DNA from: Exiguobacterium sp. RIT594
GTDB taxonomy: Bacteria; Bacillota; Bacilli; Exiguobacteriales; Exiguobacteriaceae
Length of the DNA stretch: 64,000 nucleotides
Direction: 5' to 3'
Assembly: GCF_003339585.1 (NCBI RefSeq)
Contig: NZ_QPKF01000004.1
Span: forward strand, 1 to 64,000
A program made the translations under genes and the position numbers. Positions within the stretch are counted from its first letter, which is position 1, and each line of letters opens with the position of its first letter. This document shows, piece after piece, positions 16,684-25,121 of the stretch. Below the pieces are notes generated by a model. It was not told the DNA's origin and searched no databases. It saw only the letters and a list, made by a program, of their open reading frames with translations.

Positions 16684-17193
16684 TTAAAATGATTTCATCT
16701 GCAAAGCGGTCTGATACCGTTCAAAAAGTTGGGCCGTCATGAAAAAGAACAGCAGACCAAAACCGATGTGAAGCGCTGTATAGACAAGACCAAACGAAGA
16801 GATTTCATACAGCAGGACCGGTAACTTGACCGTCGTGAACGCTCCGAGGAAAAAGACGACATATCGGACGCTGGCGCCTTTTTCGAGCAGGAGAACGGCG
16901 ACGGGAAAAGCGACATAGAGCGGACCGGCTGCGATGGCAGCGAGTAATAAGACATACACATATCCTTGAGCCCCTGCATCTGGTCCCATGTATTTTAGCA
17001 GGGTGTCTTTTTTGATCCATTGATCAAGTAAACCGACCAAGACCAGAATCGGTGGCAACAGAAGCAGCATATCGAGCAGACTGTTAAAACTGAGCCGGGC
17101 GGCATGCTGACCGCGTACAGGATCAACGAGCAGAAGTCCGAGCAAGAGGACGGACATTGTGAGGAAAAAGCCATATGTTTTGATCCGTTTCAT
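16684..17193 (-). CDS. Split permease, second half (DUF318/ArsP-like)
   Basis: The 169-residue membrane protein has helices at GFFLTMSVLLLGLLLV, LLDMLLLLPPILVLVGLLDQW, VYVLLLAAIAAGPLYVAFPVAVLLL and VVFFLGAFTTVKLPVLLYE. The motifs GPLYVAFPVA and FTTVKLP match the permease family PF03773. It is about half the usual length; the other half is the preceding gene, overlapping it by ATGA. Start ATG 17193. The pair probably forms one transporter; the substrate is unknown (arsenicals in some relatives). Confidence 0.75.
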   Translation of the reverse strand: MKRIKTYGFFLTMSVLLLGLLLVDPVRGQHAARLSFNSLLDMLLLLPPILVLVGLLDQWIKKDTLLKYMGPDAGAQGYVYVLLLAAIAAGPLYVAFPVAVLLLEKGASVRYVVFFLGAFTTVKLPVLLYEISSFGLVYTALHIGFGLLFFFMTAQLFERYQTALQMKSF

Positions 17194-17672
17194 CCAAGCA
17201 CCTCCATGACGAGTAATGAAAAGAACAGGCACATCATAAGTGCGGATAGGTTGCGCACGTAAGCAAAACGTTTGCCGAACAGGCGGCTCTCGAGCGGAAT
17301 CGTCATGATTCCGACGGCCATCAGTGAAGCCATTAAAGCCGAAACTTGTGCCAATCCGGCACCGTTCTCAAGTAAGGTCGCGCCGAGCGGGAAGACGACG
17401 AAGCTCGGAATCAGAGCAATCGCACCGATGACGAGCGACAGTATAATACCAAGAAACCCGGCATCCTGTCCGAGTAAGGCCGAGATTTGCGCAGGCGACA
17501 GAATCGATAACGACAAACCGACGAACAACAGGATGGCCAGGAGATCCGGCAACAGGTTCGTAAAGATTTTCCAGGCTTTCGCAAATGCCGCCTGCGTCTT
17601 TTGTTTGTCCTTGTAGAAGGAAAAACTGGACAGAAGAATGACAATTCCGTACAGCACGATGCTGTTAACCAT
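17190..17672 (-). CDS. Split permease, first half (DUF318/ArsP-like)
   Basis: The 160-residue membrane protein has helices at IVLYGIVILLSSFSFY, LLPDLLAILLFVGLSLSIL, GIILSLVIGAIALIPSFVVFPLGATLL and a last near LSALMMCLFFSLLVM. The stretch IALIPSFVVFPLGATLLENGAGLAQ mirrors GPLYVAFPVAVLLLEKGASVRY of the partner, so both halves look like repeats of the same fold. Its start overlaps the PadR gene end by 8 bp. The operon is PadR regulator, first half, second half. Confidence 0.75.
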   Translation of the reverse strand: MVNSIVLYGIVILLSSFSFYKDKQKTQAAFAKAWKIFTNLLPDLLAILLFVGLSLSILSPAQISALLGQDAGFLGIILSLVIGAIALIPSFVVFPLGATLLENGAGLAQVSALMASLMAVGIMTIPLESRLFGKRFAYVRNLSALMMCLFFSLLVMEVLG

Positions 17673-18003
17673 CGGATTTTACCTGTTTTGCATAGTGCGT
17701 CTGGAAATACAGTAGATTTTGAAGTTTTTGTTCGATGTCCTCATGAAAGCGGTCGAGTTGTGCCCGACCGGACGATGTCATCTGATACATTTTCACCATC
17801 TTGTTTTGGGGAGACGTGGTGAGGATGGAAGTGACGAAACCTTCTTCTTCAAGTTTTTTGAGTGTCCGGTAGAGAATCGCACTGTCAATCGGGTTAAACG
17901 GCAACTCCTGCTCGCAGCGTTGGAGCAGATCCCCGCCATAGGTGGGACCTTTCGCAAGGAATAAGAGTAAAAAAGCGCCTGTGTGGCGACCGGTATGTTT
18001 CAA
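17665..18003 (-). CDS. PadR-family transcriptional regulator
   Basis: The protein has about 112 residues. The winged-helix core reads GAFLLLFLAKGPTYGGDLLQR, then SAILYRTLKKLEEEGFV, the usual PadR pattern with a Tyr-rich recognition helix. It then has a short coiled-coil tail. I chose the TTG at 18003 because AGGAGGG lies 7 bp upstream; the ATG at 18027 has no ribosome site. It likely represses this operon until a ligand binds. The region just upstream carries AACTGTT repeats that could be its operator. Confidence 0.8.
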   Translation of the reverse strand: MKHTGRHTGAFLLLFLAKGPTYGGDLLQRCEQELPFNPIDSAILYRTLKKLEEEGFVTSILTTSPQNKMVKMYQMTSSGRAQLDRFHEDIEQKLQNLLYFQTHYAKQVKSDG

Positions 18004-18208
18004 CGTAAATCCCTCCTGATTAATCATGATTTGGAACTGTTATTAACACTTAACTGTTGATGACAGTATAAAATCGAAAAGATGAAAAAGCAACTGCCGA
18101 TTAGAAATAGGTCCATCAGCAGAACCTAATCATTTTTTGAGATAGGTAGAAAACGGAAAATGAATTATACTGGAAATAACAGGAGTAAACGAGGAAGGAC
18201 GGATAAAA

Positions 18209-18580
18209 ATGAGCGACAATCCAATCCAACAATTCCGTTACCGGGAGTCCGGCATGGGAGAAGAACAACTATTTACGTGGATGGCCGCGACTCAGGAATT
18301 ACGACTAGAGGAGGGAACAGGAGAAGAAACGACCGTTCTCTTGTCCCGACGGCAACAGCAGGAGCTGACACGACGTTTAGAGAAGGCCGGGGTCATCGAC
18401 TGGCAACCGGAATACACGACAGAATGGCTGATTCTCGACGGGACATATTGGGAAATCAGTTGGACGGGATCAGAGGGAAACGGAGCATCTCAGGGCAGTA
18501 ACGCCTATCCGGAACACTGGGAACTGCTTCGGGATTGGCTGTACCGTCAGTTTGGAAGGGACGAGGGGGAGTTTGGATGA
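18209..18580 (+). CDS. Conserved hypothetical protein
   Basis: The 123-residue soluble protein is rich in Glu, Trp and Arg. No family is recognised. It reads FRYRESGMGEEQLFTWM, RRQQQELTRRLEKAGVIDW and SNAYPEHWELLRDWLYRQFG, the general style of small Bacilli proteins that follow sensor or membrane genes. GAGGAAGGA precedes ATG 18209. It overlaps the next membrane protein by ATGA. Confidence 0.6.
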   Translation: MSDNPIQQFRYRESGMGEEQLFTWMAATQELRLEEGTGEETTVLLSRRQQQELTRRLEKAGVIDWQPEYTTEWLILDGTYWEISWTGSEGNGASQGSNAYPEHWELLRDWLYRQFGRDEGEFG

Positions 18581-18960
18581 AGAAGTGGTGGATCGGGTTA
18601 GCTGTCTTAGCCGGCTATTGTATTCCATTCGTCTACCTGGCGTTGCTCGAAGACTTCAAGACAGGGACATTACTCGGTTATCTACTGTTACTTGTCGGAT
18701 TCACGTTTCTCGCTTTTATCGGTCAGCGGTGGAGTCATCTGCTGTTTGTGATGACCGGTAATGTTCTGTCTTACTCCATCTCTGTTTATTTTGCAGGTCA
18801 AACAGATGCCTATGGATTTGACGGTTACTTCAAACCGTTGACGGCCGAACAACTGATTCTGCTCGTCAGTCTGTTGATGCTCATTCCACAATTGATTGCC
18901 ATAGTGGTGGCAATGTCACTGGAGGCGAAAAAGCGGATGAAGGAAATAAAGAAGCAATAA
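18577..18960 (+). CDS. Four-helix membrane protein
   Basis: The 127-residue protein has helices at WWIGLAVLAGYCIPFVYLALL, TLLGYLLLLVGFTFLAFIG, SHLLFVMTGNVLSYSISVYF and LILLVSLLMLIPQLIAIVVAM, and a basic tail (KKRMKEIKKQ). Start ATG 18577 overlaps the upstream stop. Function unknown. Confidence 0.65.
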   Translation: MKKWWIGLAVLAGYCIPFVYLALLEDFKTGTLLGYLLLLVGFTFLAFIGQRWSHLLFVMTGNVLSYSISVYFAGQTDAYGFDGYFKPLTAEQLILLVSLLMLIPQLIAIVVAMSLEAKKRMKEIKKQ

Positions 18961-18991
18961 AAAAACACGCCACTAAAAACATGACGTGTTG
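18959..18991. terminator. Terminator between the membrane-protein gene and ridA
   Basis: ACACGCCACT and the matching ATGACGTGT form a stem with a T run on the minus strand (A run on the plus strand). It mostly serves the minus-strand ridA gene. Confidence 0.65.
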
Positions 18992-18998
18992 CAAGTCA

Positions 18999-19388
18999 TT
19001 AAACTAATCCTAAAATCTCAACCTCAACTAAAGCACCTTTCGGCAATTCTTTGACGGCGATACAAGACCGAGCCGGGAAGTGGTTATGCGGGGCAAAGTA
19101 ATCCGAGTAGATATCATTAAACGCAGCGAAATGATCCATGCTCGTTAAGTAACACGTCGTCTTGACGATACGATCCGGTGTCAGACCGGCTTCTTTTAAG
19201 ATGGCATTAACGTTTTTCATGACCTGCTCCGTCTGTTCTGTAATGCCACCGACGACCATTTCACCCGTCGCGGGATTGATTGGGATTTGACCGGATGCGT
19301 ATAACGTACCGTTAGCGATAAAGCCTTGTGAATAGGGACCAATCGCAGCAGGTGCGTTGGTTGTTTCGATTTTTTTAAAAATTCCCAT
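18999..19388 (-). CDS. ridA: RidA family enamine/imine deaminase
   Basis: The 129-residue protein has the RidA pattern: AAIGPYSQGFIANGTLYASGQIP, a conserved Arg in FPARSCIAVKELPKGALVEVEI, and length typical of the family. RidA hydrolyses reactive enamines such as 2-aminoacrylate. Start: ATG 19388 with AAAGGAGG 7 bp before; the frame upstream to 19490 has no ribosome site. It is the last host-like gene before the AT-rich island. Confidence 0.93.
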   Translation of the reverse strand: MGIFKKIETTNAPAAIGPYSQGFIANGTLYASGQIPINPATGEMVVGGITEQTEQVMKNVNAILKEAGLTPDRIVKTTCYLTSMDHFAAFNDIYSDYFAPHNHFPARSCIAVKELPKGALVEVEILGLV

Positions 19389-19496
19389 GGGAAATCCTCC
19401 TTTAATTTTTAGGATGGAAAATACAAGATGGTAATTAACTACTAAGTAAAAACGCGTGATAAAATTAATAAATACAGTTTGAAAATTCATGATTTA

Positions 19497-19525
19497 TTGT
19501 TTAGGTAATTCTTAATTAATTTAAT
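19497..19525 (+). promoter_or_regulatory. Possible promoter of the first DndD-like pair
   Basis: TTGTTT at 19497-19502 and TTTAAT at 19520-19525, 17 bp apart, upstream of the start at 19567. Very AT-rich context, so this is a weak call. Confidence 0.35.
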
Positions 19526-19566
19526 CAAGCTTAGTCGTTTTGTAAAGATAACGGAGGTTAATAATA

Positions 19567-21822
19567 ATGTACGATGATTCGTTAAAAACTAAAACTGAAG
19601 TCGATATTTTAAAAGAAGCGGCTCTTACTAATAATATTTTTCCAAATACACTATATAAAATATTACAAAGTGCAAAAATTGATCACTACTCTGAAAAAGG
19701 GTCTGATGCAAAAAGACGGAAACGAATAAGAGATGAAATTGTTCTGTATTCAAAAGAAAAGAAAATTTTGACAGGCGATTCTGCACTGAAATTACAAGTA
19801 CAAGCTGTTGATTTTATAGAATTAAAATTAAATAACTATAAGACATATTACGGAAAACAAACCCTGAACTTTAAAATGCCTACACAATCAGAAGAAAATA
19901 TTATTTTAGTAGGTGGAATGAATGGTGCCGGCAAAACTACTATTTTAAAAGCATTACGAGTCTTGTTATATGGAAAAAGGAATATGACTGATCTTGAGTA
20001 TAAGGAACAATTTGCTAATACGATCAATAATCGTTTTTTTTCTGAAGGCGGTCGCGAATCAAGTGCTGAGTTAACACTTTCTGTCGATAACGACTATACC
20101 CATACAATAAAGTTAACATGGCAATATGACAATGCCAAAAGAATGATTAGTGAGACAAGAACTTTAATTAAGAAAAGAAATGGTTCGGTTAGACCTGTTA
20201 GTAATAACATTATTACTAAAGAAAACATGGATACTTTTAATCGATTAATTGATGGGTGGCTTCCATTGGAGTCATCACCATATTTTATATTTGACGGAGA
20301 AGAAATTAGCACACTTGTTGCTTCTAGAAACTCGACTAAGTTTAAAGATGCTATTAACCGTATGATTGGCTTAATGTTTTATGACAACCTCAAAGGTGAT
20401 ATTGATTCAATTGTAAGAGACTATGAGCGGTCACTTGCACAAATGGCCGATGCCGCAAAAGTGAATCGGATTAACAAGGTAATCAAAACATTAAGAGAAG
20501 AATTAGAAGAAGCAGAAACCAAGCTAAATAAAGTAGATATATATTTAAGTGGACGTAATAAAAAACTAGCTGAACTACGTAAACAAAAAACTGATATTTT
20601 AATGAAAAATAGAGATACGCGTGATGTGATTTTAAAAGAAGTGAGTCAGTTAGAAGAACGATTAAAAAATGAAAAAAACAACTTAAATATTCTCTATAAA
20701 AAAAATATTATACCAACTATTTTAAAAGATAAAATACATTTGCTATCTCAGAGAATGAAAGAAGAACAGCTCTCACAGGAAAAATTAATTCGCTCAACAG
20801 CAGCGTTGAAACCATATGATGAGTTTATGAAGCAGTTATTATCAAAACCTTTAACACCTGCCTTAACTGAGAAACAACTAATCCAAATTCAAGAACTAGG
20901 TAAACTAATTTGGATGGAAGATCACAATATTTCAAAAGTTGATGAGATCAAAATTCTCCATGATGTGACAAATGATACGAAACGAATGTTGTCTAACTTA
21001 ACTTCAAATGCAAAAGGCGATCAAATTAAGAATTTGATCCGAAATATTTCAAAATATGAAAACGATTTGAAAAATCTAAATCGTAGAGTTAGTTTAGCAC
21101 CTTCAGCAATAGACGTCTCCGAGATAGATCAGGAAATTGAAGTTTTAAACCGGGATGTGGGTGATAAAGAAAAAACTCGACGTGTTAGAAGAAATAAAGT
21201 AAATCAAATCAAAGAAGAACTCACAAAATTAGTGAACGAATTAAGACGCCTTGGAGAAAACGCAGAAACAGACTCTGATTTACAACAAAAATACGAGTTC
21301 TCTAAAAGAATTCAAAAAGCAGTCAATCATTACACAGAGCAGGTGTTAAATTGGAAAGTTGCTCTTATTAGTTTCGAATTCAAAGAAATGTTATCTGCCT
21401 TATTTAGAAAACAAAATGAATTTGGAAATGCTTATTTTGATCAGAAAAGTATGTGCATCAGAATTAAAAACGAAGTAGGAACAGAAATTCCGATTGAAGA
21501 GCGTTCAGCAGGTGAGAAGCAAATTATTTCTTCAGCATTTATATGGGCAATGACAAAAGCTTCTGATTTAGATTTACCTGTAGTGATTGATACGCCTCTC
21601 GGAAGATTGGATAGTCACCACAGAAATAATTTGATAACACATTTTTATAGAAAACTAAGTAAACAAGTTGTAATTTTATCAACTGACACAGAAATCACGA
21701 AAGAATATATGGAGTTAATGGAGAAGAACACTGCAAAACAACTTATGTTGGATTATAACCAAGATGAGAAATATACAGTAATTCGTGAAGGGTATTTTGA
21801 GTTCACGAAAGGGGTGTTGTAA
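19567..21822 (+). CDS. DndD-like SMC/RecN-type ATPase with N-terminal extension
   Basis: The 751-residue protein has an extra N-terminal segment of about 78 residues, helical and charged. A DndD-type ATPase follows: FIELKLNNYKTYYGKQ, Walker A GMNGAGKT at 117-124, FIFDGEEIS, and long coiled coils (residues about 290-600). The end has the ABC signature RSAGEKQ, then PVVIDTPLGRLDS and VVILSTDTEI. As in DndD, Thr replaces the usual Glu after the Walker B Asp. No Cys pair for a zinc hook is seen. GGAGG precedes ATG 19567. The next gene, DndE-like, overlaps by TAATG. This is not the canonical DndD of the island (that is at 25096). Role inferred: PT-linked DNA processing or restriction. Confidence 0.8.
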   Translation: MYDDSLKTKTEVDILKEAALTNNIFPNTLYKILQSAKIDHYSEKGSDAKRRKRIRDEIVLYSKEKKILTGDSALKLQVQAVDFIELKLNNYKTYYGKQTLNFKMPTQSEENIILVGGMNGAGKTTILKALRVLLYGKRNMTDLEYKEQFANTINNRFFSEGGRESSAELTLSVDNDYTHTIKLTWQYDNAKRMISETRTLIKKRNGSVRPVSNNIITKENMDTFNRLIDGWLPLESSPYFIFDGEEISTLVASRNSTKFKDAINRMIGLMFYDNLKGDIDSIVRDYERSLAQMADAAKVNRINKVIKTLREELEEAETKLNKVDIYLSGRNKKLAELRKQKTDILMKNRDTRDVILKEVSQLEERLKNEKNNLNILYKKNIIPTILKDKIHLLSQRMKEEQLSQEKLIRSTAALKPYDEFMKQLLSKPLTPALTEKQLIQIQELGKLIWMEDHNISKVDEIKILHDVTNDTKRMLSNLTSNAKGDQIKNLIRNISKYENDLKNLNRRVSLAPSAIDVSEIDQEIEVLNRDVGDKEKTRRVRRNKVNQIKEELTKLVNELRRLGENAETDSDLQQKYEFSKRIQKAVNHYTEQVLNWKVALISFEFKEMLSALFRKQNEFGNAYFDQKSMCIRIKNEVGTEIPIEERSAGEKQIISSAFIWAMTKASDLDLPVVIDTPLGRLDSHHRNNLITHFYRKLSKQVVILSTDTEITKEYMELMEKNTAKQLMLDYNQDEKYTVIREGYFEFTKGVL

Positions 21823-22226
21823 TGGATTCTAAGGGAATAAAGATATCTAAAACGACTAAATTAAGAATAGATGACTTGATGGGAGAATTTGTGGATTCTT
21901 TTGATGAAAATTCAAAGGATGTACGACCATTCGTTGTAAAGTTAGGGCTATCTACAGGTATCGCTAACAGCAAAGGGCTATATAAAGAATTTCCTCCTGG
22001 ATGCGAAAGTAGTGATTGGGAGATGGGATCGATAATCTCGGGTGATGATTTTATGATTTTTAAACATTTAATTATTAACGAAGCAGGAATTTCTTTATCA
22101 GATTCTGAAATTAAAAAGCATATGAGAATGTTTATAGAACACGGAATCGAATCATTGTATCTCATATGGGAAAATCACCATGACAGTGGAGATTTAGAAG
22201 ATTTTAAAATAAAGATTTTAAAATAA
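21822..22226 (+). CDS. DndE-like protein
   Basis: The 134-residue protein follows the DndD-like ATPase with a TAATG overlap. It aligns by eye with the canonical DndE at 27099: KISKTTKLRIDDL with LKLSKTTLEIFQQL, LGLSTGIANSKGL with VALSLKNEQIPK, SGDDFMIFKHLI with GEHDFSYKSMIL, EHGIESLYLI with DRGADELFKI, and FKIKIL with FWMKIL. DndE binds nicked DNA in the modification complex. This diverged copy may be the partner of the extended ATPase. It carries an insertion around residues 50-68. Confidence 0.7.
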   Translation: MDSKGIKISKTTKLRIDDLMGEFVDSFDENSKDVRPFVVKLGLSTGIANSKGLYKEFPPGCESSDWEMGSIISGDDFMIFKHLIINEAGISLSDSEIKKHMRMFIEHGIESLYLIWENHHDSGDLEDFKIKILK

Positions 22227-22278
22227 AGATTTTGAACTAAATAGCTTTTTAATAAATGTTGATTAAAGAAAATACAAA

Positions 22279-22319
22279 TAAAGGTTATATTCACTTGAAT
22301 ATTAACCTTTATTTTTTTA
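22279..22319 (+). terminator. Terminator after the first DndD/DndE-like pair
   Basis: AAAGGTTA(T)ATTC and GAATATTAACCTTT form a stem with one bulge, followed by ATTTTTTTAT. It separates this pair from dndB, so the two units are transcribed separately. Confidence 0.75.
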
Positions 22320-22333
22320 TACTTGTATCAAAG

Positions 22334-22345
22334 TTACGTACGTAA
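22334..22345. promoter_or_regulatory. Palindrome TTACGTACGTAA upstream of dndB
   Basis: A perfect 12-bp palindrome 21 bp upstream of the dndB start. DndB-family proteins are known repressors of dnd operons, so this is a candidate autoregulatory operator; no second copy was seen upstream of the other island promoters. Confidence 0.45.
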
Positions 22346-22366
22346 TGAAAGGGGATTATATACGAC

Positions 22367-23470
22367 ATGAATGCTACATTTAATTATAATTTTCCAGCTT
22401 TAAAGGGTTACCAAGCAAATAAAGAATACTTTGTAGTAATGTGTCCACTAAAACTAATCCCTAAAATTTTTTTATTTGATGAGGAAGAAGTACCTGTTGA
22501 ATATCGTGCTCAGAGAATTATTAACAAAGGACGCATTCCAGAAATAACAGAATACATTGTTCATCATCCAGAAGACTATGTCTTCTCTTCTTTGACAGCA
22601 TCAGTAGATGGAGAGATGAATTTTGAACCATTTAATGATCATCCTAATTATCAAAACCTCGGTCAACTTTCTATTTCACTAGAGTCCAGATTTTTGATAA
22701 ATGATGGCCAGCATCGAAGAGCAGCGATTGAAGAAGCATTGAAACTCGCACCTGAACTTGGGAATGAAACAATATCAGTTGTATTTTTCCAAGATGCTGG
22801 TTTAAAGCGATCACAACAAATATTTTCAGATTTGAATCGTCATGCCGTTAATACTACATCTTCTATTGGTATACTGTATGACCACCGTGATCAACTATCT
22901 ATGGTAACTAAAAATCTGCTGGATGAGATTCCACTTTTGGCTAGGTATACAGAAAAAGAAAGAACATCACTTTCAAAAAACTCTCCAAAATTACTCTCGA
23001 TTAATCATATCTACAACGCAAACTTGAGATTGATTGAAAAATCAAAAGGTGAACCAATTACTGAACAAGATGTAGAAGTTATTAATTTGTTTTGGAGTAC
23101 ATTATGTGAGACTATTCCTGAATGGGAAGAAGTACTGAAAAGAAATATTTCTCCAAGAACATTGAGACTTCAATCAATTACGGCACAAGGTTTATTTATT
23201 GAAGCCGTAGCAGAAGTGGGAAGAACATTAATTGCTCAGAGACCAGATTCGTGGTTATTAGGAATTAGAGAGCTATCAGGTATTGATTGGAGTCGGACGA
23301 ACGAAAAAGATTGGAAAGGAAGAGCTTATGATGACTCCGGACGAATTATTAAAAATCGCCGAACAATTGCTCTGACGTCAATCCGAATTAAACAACTTTT
23401 AAATATAGATTTAAATGATAAAGAAAAGTCGATGGAGCAGGAGTTTTCTGTAGAAAGGAAGTTAATTTAA
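22367..23470 (+). CDS. dndB: DndB: regulator of DNA phosphorothioation
   Basis: The 367-residue protein has the family hallmark INDGQHRRAAIEEAL (DGQHR motif) near residue 113, followed by QIFSDLNRHAVNTTSSIGIL. DndB proteins repress dnd transcription and are not needed for sulfur insertion itself. It is the first gene of dndBCDE-dndA, one base before dndC, behind its own palindrome and after a terminator. AAAGGGG is about 12 bp from the ATG, a little far. Confidence 0.92.
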   Translation: MNATFNYNFPALKGYQANKEYFVVMCPLKLIPKIFLFDEEEVPVEYRAQRIINKGRIPEITEYIVHHPEDYVFSSLTASVDGEMNFEPFNDHPNYQNLGQLSISLESRFLINDGQHRRAAIEEALKLAPELGNETISVVFFQDAGLKRSQQIFSDLNRHAVNTTSSIGILYDHRDQLSMVTKNLLDEIPLLARYTEKERTSLSKNSPKLLSINHIYNANLRLIEKSKGEPITEQDVEVINLFWSTLCETIPEWEEVLKRNISPRTLRLQSITAQGLFIEAVAEVGRTLIAQRPDSWLLGIRELSGIDWSRTNEKDWKGRAYDDSGRIIKNRRTIALTSIRIKQLLNIDLNDKEKSMEQEFSVERKLI

Positions 23471-23471
23471 A

Positions 23472-25121
23472 ATGGGGATTATTAGTAATCAACTGGCAAA
23501 AAAAGAAGACAATCCTTTAGCAAGACAATCTAAAGAACTAATTAAACGCGTATATGAACAAGATGAGAGACCGTGGGTTATCGGTTACAGTGGGGGAAAA
23601 GATTCAACATTAACAGTACAGCTCATTTTTGAAGCATTGCTAGAAATGTCGCCAAAACAGTGGCATAAAAAAATCTATGTAATTTCCTCAGATACGATGG
23701 TAGAGAATCCACTTGTTGCAGCAATGATTAACGGTTCTTTACAACGGATGCAAGATACTGCATTAAGAGTAGGTTTACCGTTAGAAACTCAAAAAGTAAA
23801 ACCCTTAACAGAAAAAACATTCTGGTCAAATATTATTGGTCGAGGATATCCAACACCTAATCAAACATTTAGATGGTGTACTGATCGCTTAAAAATTGAT
23901 CCTGCAGATCGCTTTATTAAAGATAAAGTGAATCGTTTTGGCGAAGTTATTATGGTTTTAGGTGTCCGTTCTAAAGAAAGTCAGAGTCGAGGTAACTCAA
24001 TCAAAGAACATGAAATTCAAGGTACAGAATTGTTAAAGCACACAACTTTAAACAATGCTTTTGTTTTTGCTCCTATAAAAGACTTTGGTTTAGATGATGT
24101 ATGGGGATATCTTTTGTCTAACCCTTCACCATGGGGAGAAGATAATGCAAAATTACAGGAAATGTACATGAATTCCAGTGGTGAATGTCCTTTAGTAGTC
24201 GATCAATCTATCAAAGAAAGTGCCGGATCATGTGGGAACAGTCGCTTTGGATGTTGGGTTTGTCCAGTGGTTTCTGAAGACAAATCATTAACAGGATTTA
24301 TTAATAGCGGTGAAGAATGGATGACTCCTCTACTAAAGTATAGAAATCGTTTAGTCCATGTGCGGGATGATCGTAATTTAAGAATGCATCGTCGGATGAA
24401 TGGTAAATTCTATTTGATTGGTGTGGAAAGCTATGAAAAAGATGGTATCACGTATCTTTCAATCAAGAAAAAAGGTGGCAGACAAGCAAAACTTTATTCT
24501 ACTGAAGATGTAGAATCAGACAATGTAGAAACTGCTGAGGTTGTCGATGAGTACAACTTAAATTCATATATCGTAAATAATCAAATTGATCTAAGTCGAC
24601 CAGAAAAACATCGAGATTTTTTCATTCGTCAAACGGATCAAGAAGGAAATGCTACGTATTCGCAATTAGGTCTAGGACCATTCACACTTGAGGCACGACA
24701 ATTACTACTAAAAGAATTATTAGAAGTACAACGTGACTTAAATGCACCGACTACACATGATATTCCGCTTATTCAAGAAGAAGAGCTTCGTATGATCAGA
24801 AGAATGTGGTTACGTGAAGGTGATTGGAACGACTCATTACCACAAATCTATCTAGAAGTATTTGGTACAGAACTGGATTGGGAGCATGATGATCGACCAT
24901 TAATGACCGCAGATCAAATGTCGGATTTAGAATTACTAGTTCAAAAACATCAACTTGACTTAAATACTGTAAAAAAATTATTCCACGTTGGAAACGAGTA
25001 TGTAAGCTTAAAAGTAAAACGTGGATTCCAAAAAGAAGTGACATCTTTGCTCAAGCAGGATTACCTTCAGTTGTACCATGAAGGGGAGATAGAGAATGAA
25101 ACTAAAGTCATTGACGCTTAA
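23472..25121 (+). CDS. dndC: DndC: PAPS-reductase-like phosphorothioation protein
   Basis: The 549-residue protein has the ATP-pyrophosphatase P-loop YSGGKDSTLTV at 39-49 and the Cys residues expected for its iron-sulfur cluster: FRWCTDRLKI, GECPL, GSCGNSRFGCWVCP. DndC activates the DNA backbone using ATP, with sulfur from the cysteine desulfurase. Length matches the family. It overlaps dndD by 26 bp. Confidence 0.95.
   Translation: MGIISNQLAKKEDNPLARQSKELIKRVYEQDERPWVIGYSGGKDSTLTVQLIFEALLEMSPKQWHKKIYVISSDTMVENPLVAAMINGSLQRMQDTALRVGLPLETQKVKPLTEKTFWSNIIGRGYPTPNQTFRWCTDRLKIDPADRFIKDKVNRFGEVIMVLGVRSKESQSRGNSIKEHEIQGTELLKHTTLNNAFVFAPIKDFGLDDVWGYLLSNPSPWGEDNAKLQEMYMNSSGECPLVVDQSIKESAGSCGNSRFGCWVCPVVSEDKSLTGFINSGEEWMTPLLKYRNRLVHVRDDRNLRMHRRMNGKFYLIGVESYEKDGITYLSIKKKGGRQAKLYSTEDVESDNVETAEVVDEYNLNSYIVNNQIDLSRPEKHRDFFIRQTDQEGNATYSQLGLGPFTLEARQLLLKELLEVQRDLNAPTTHDIPLIQEEELRMIRRMWLREGDWNDSLPQIYLEVFGTELDWEHDDRPLMTADQMSDLELLVQKHQLDLNTVKKLFHVGNEYVSLKVKRGFQKEVTSLLKQDYLQLYHEGEIENETKVIDA

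Noticed and set aside
18160-18501. Second open frame over the hypothetical gene at 18209
   Set aside because: Highly charged Arg/Gly-rich shadow of the real frame, with no ribosome site.
19389-19566. Possible attachment site or tRNA end at the left edge of the dnd island
   Set aside because: No tRNA-like fold is seen and no matching direct repeat was found near 41420-41460 by eye.
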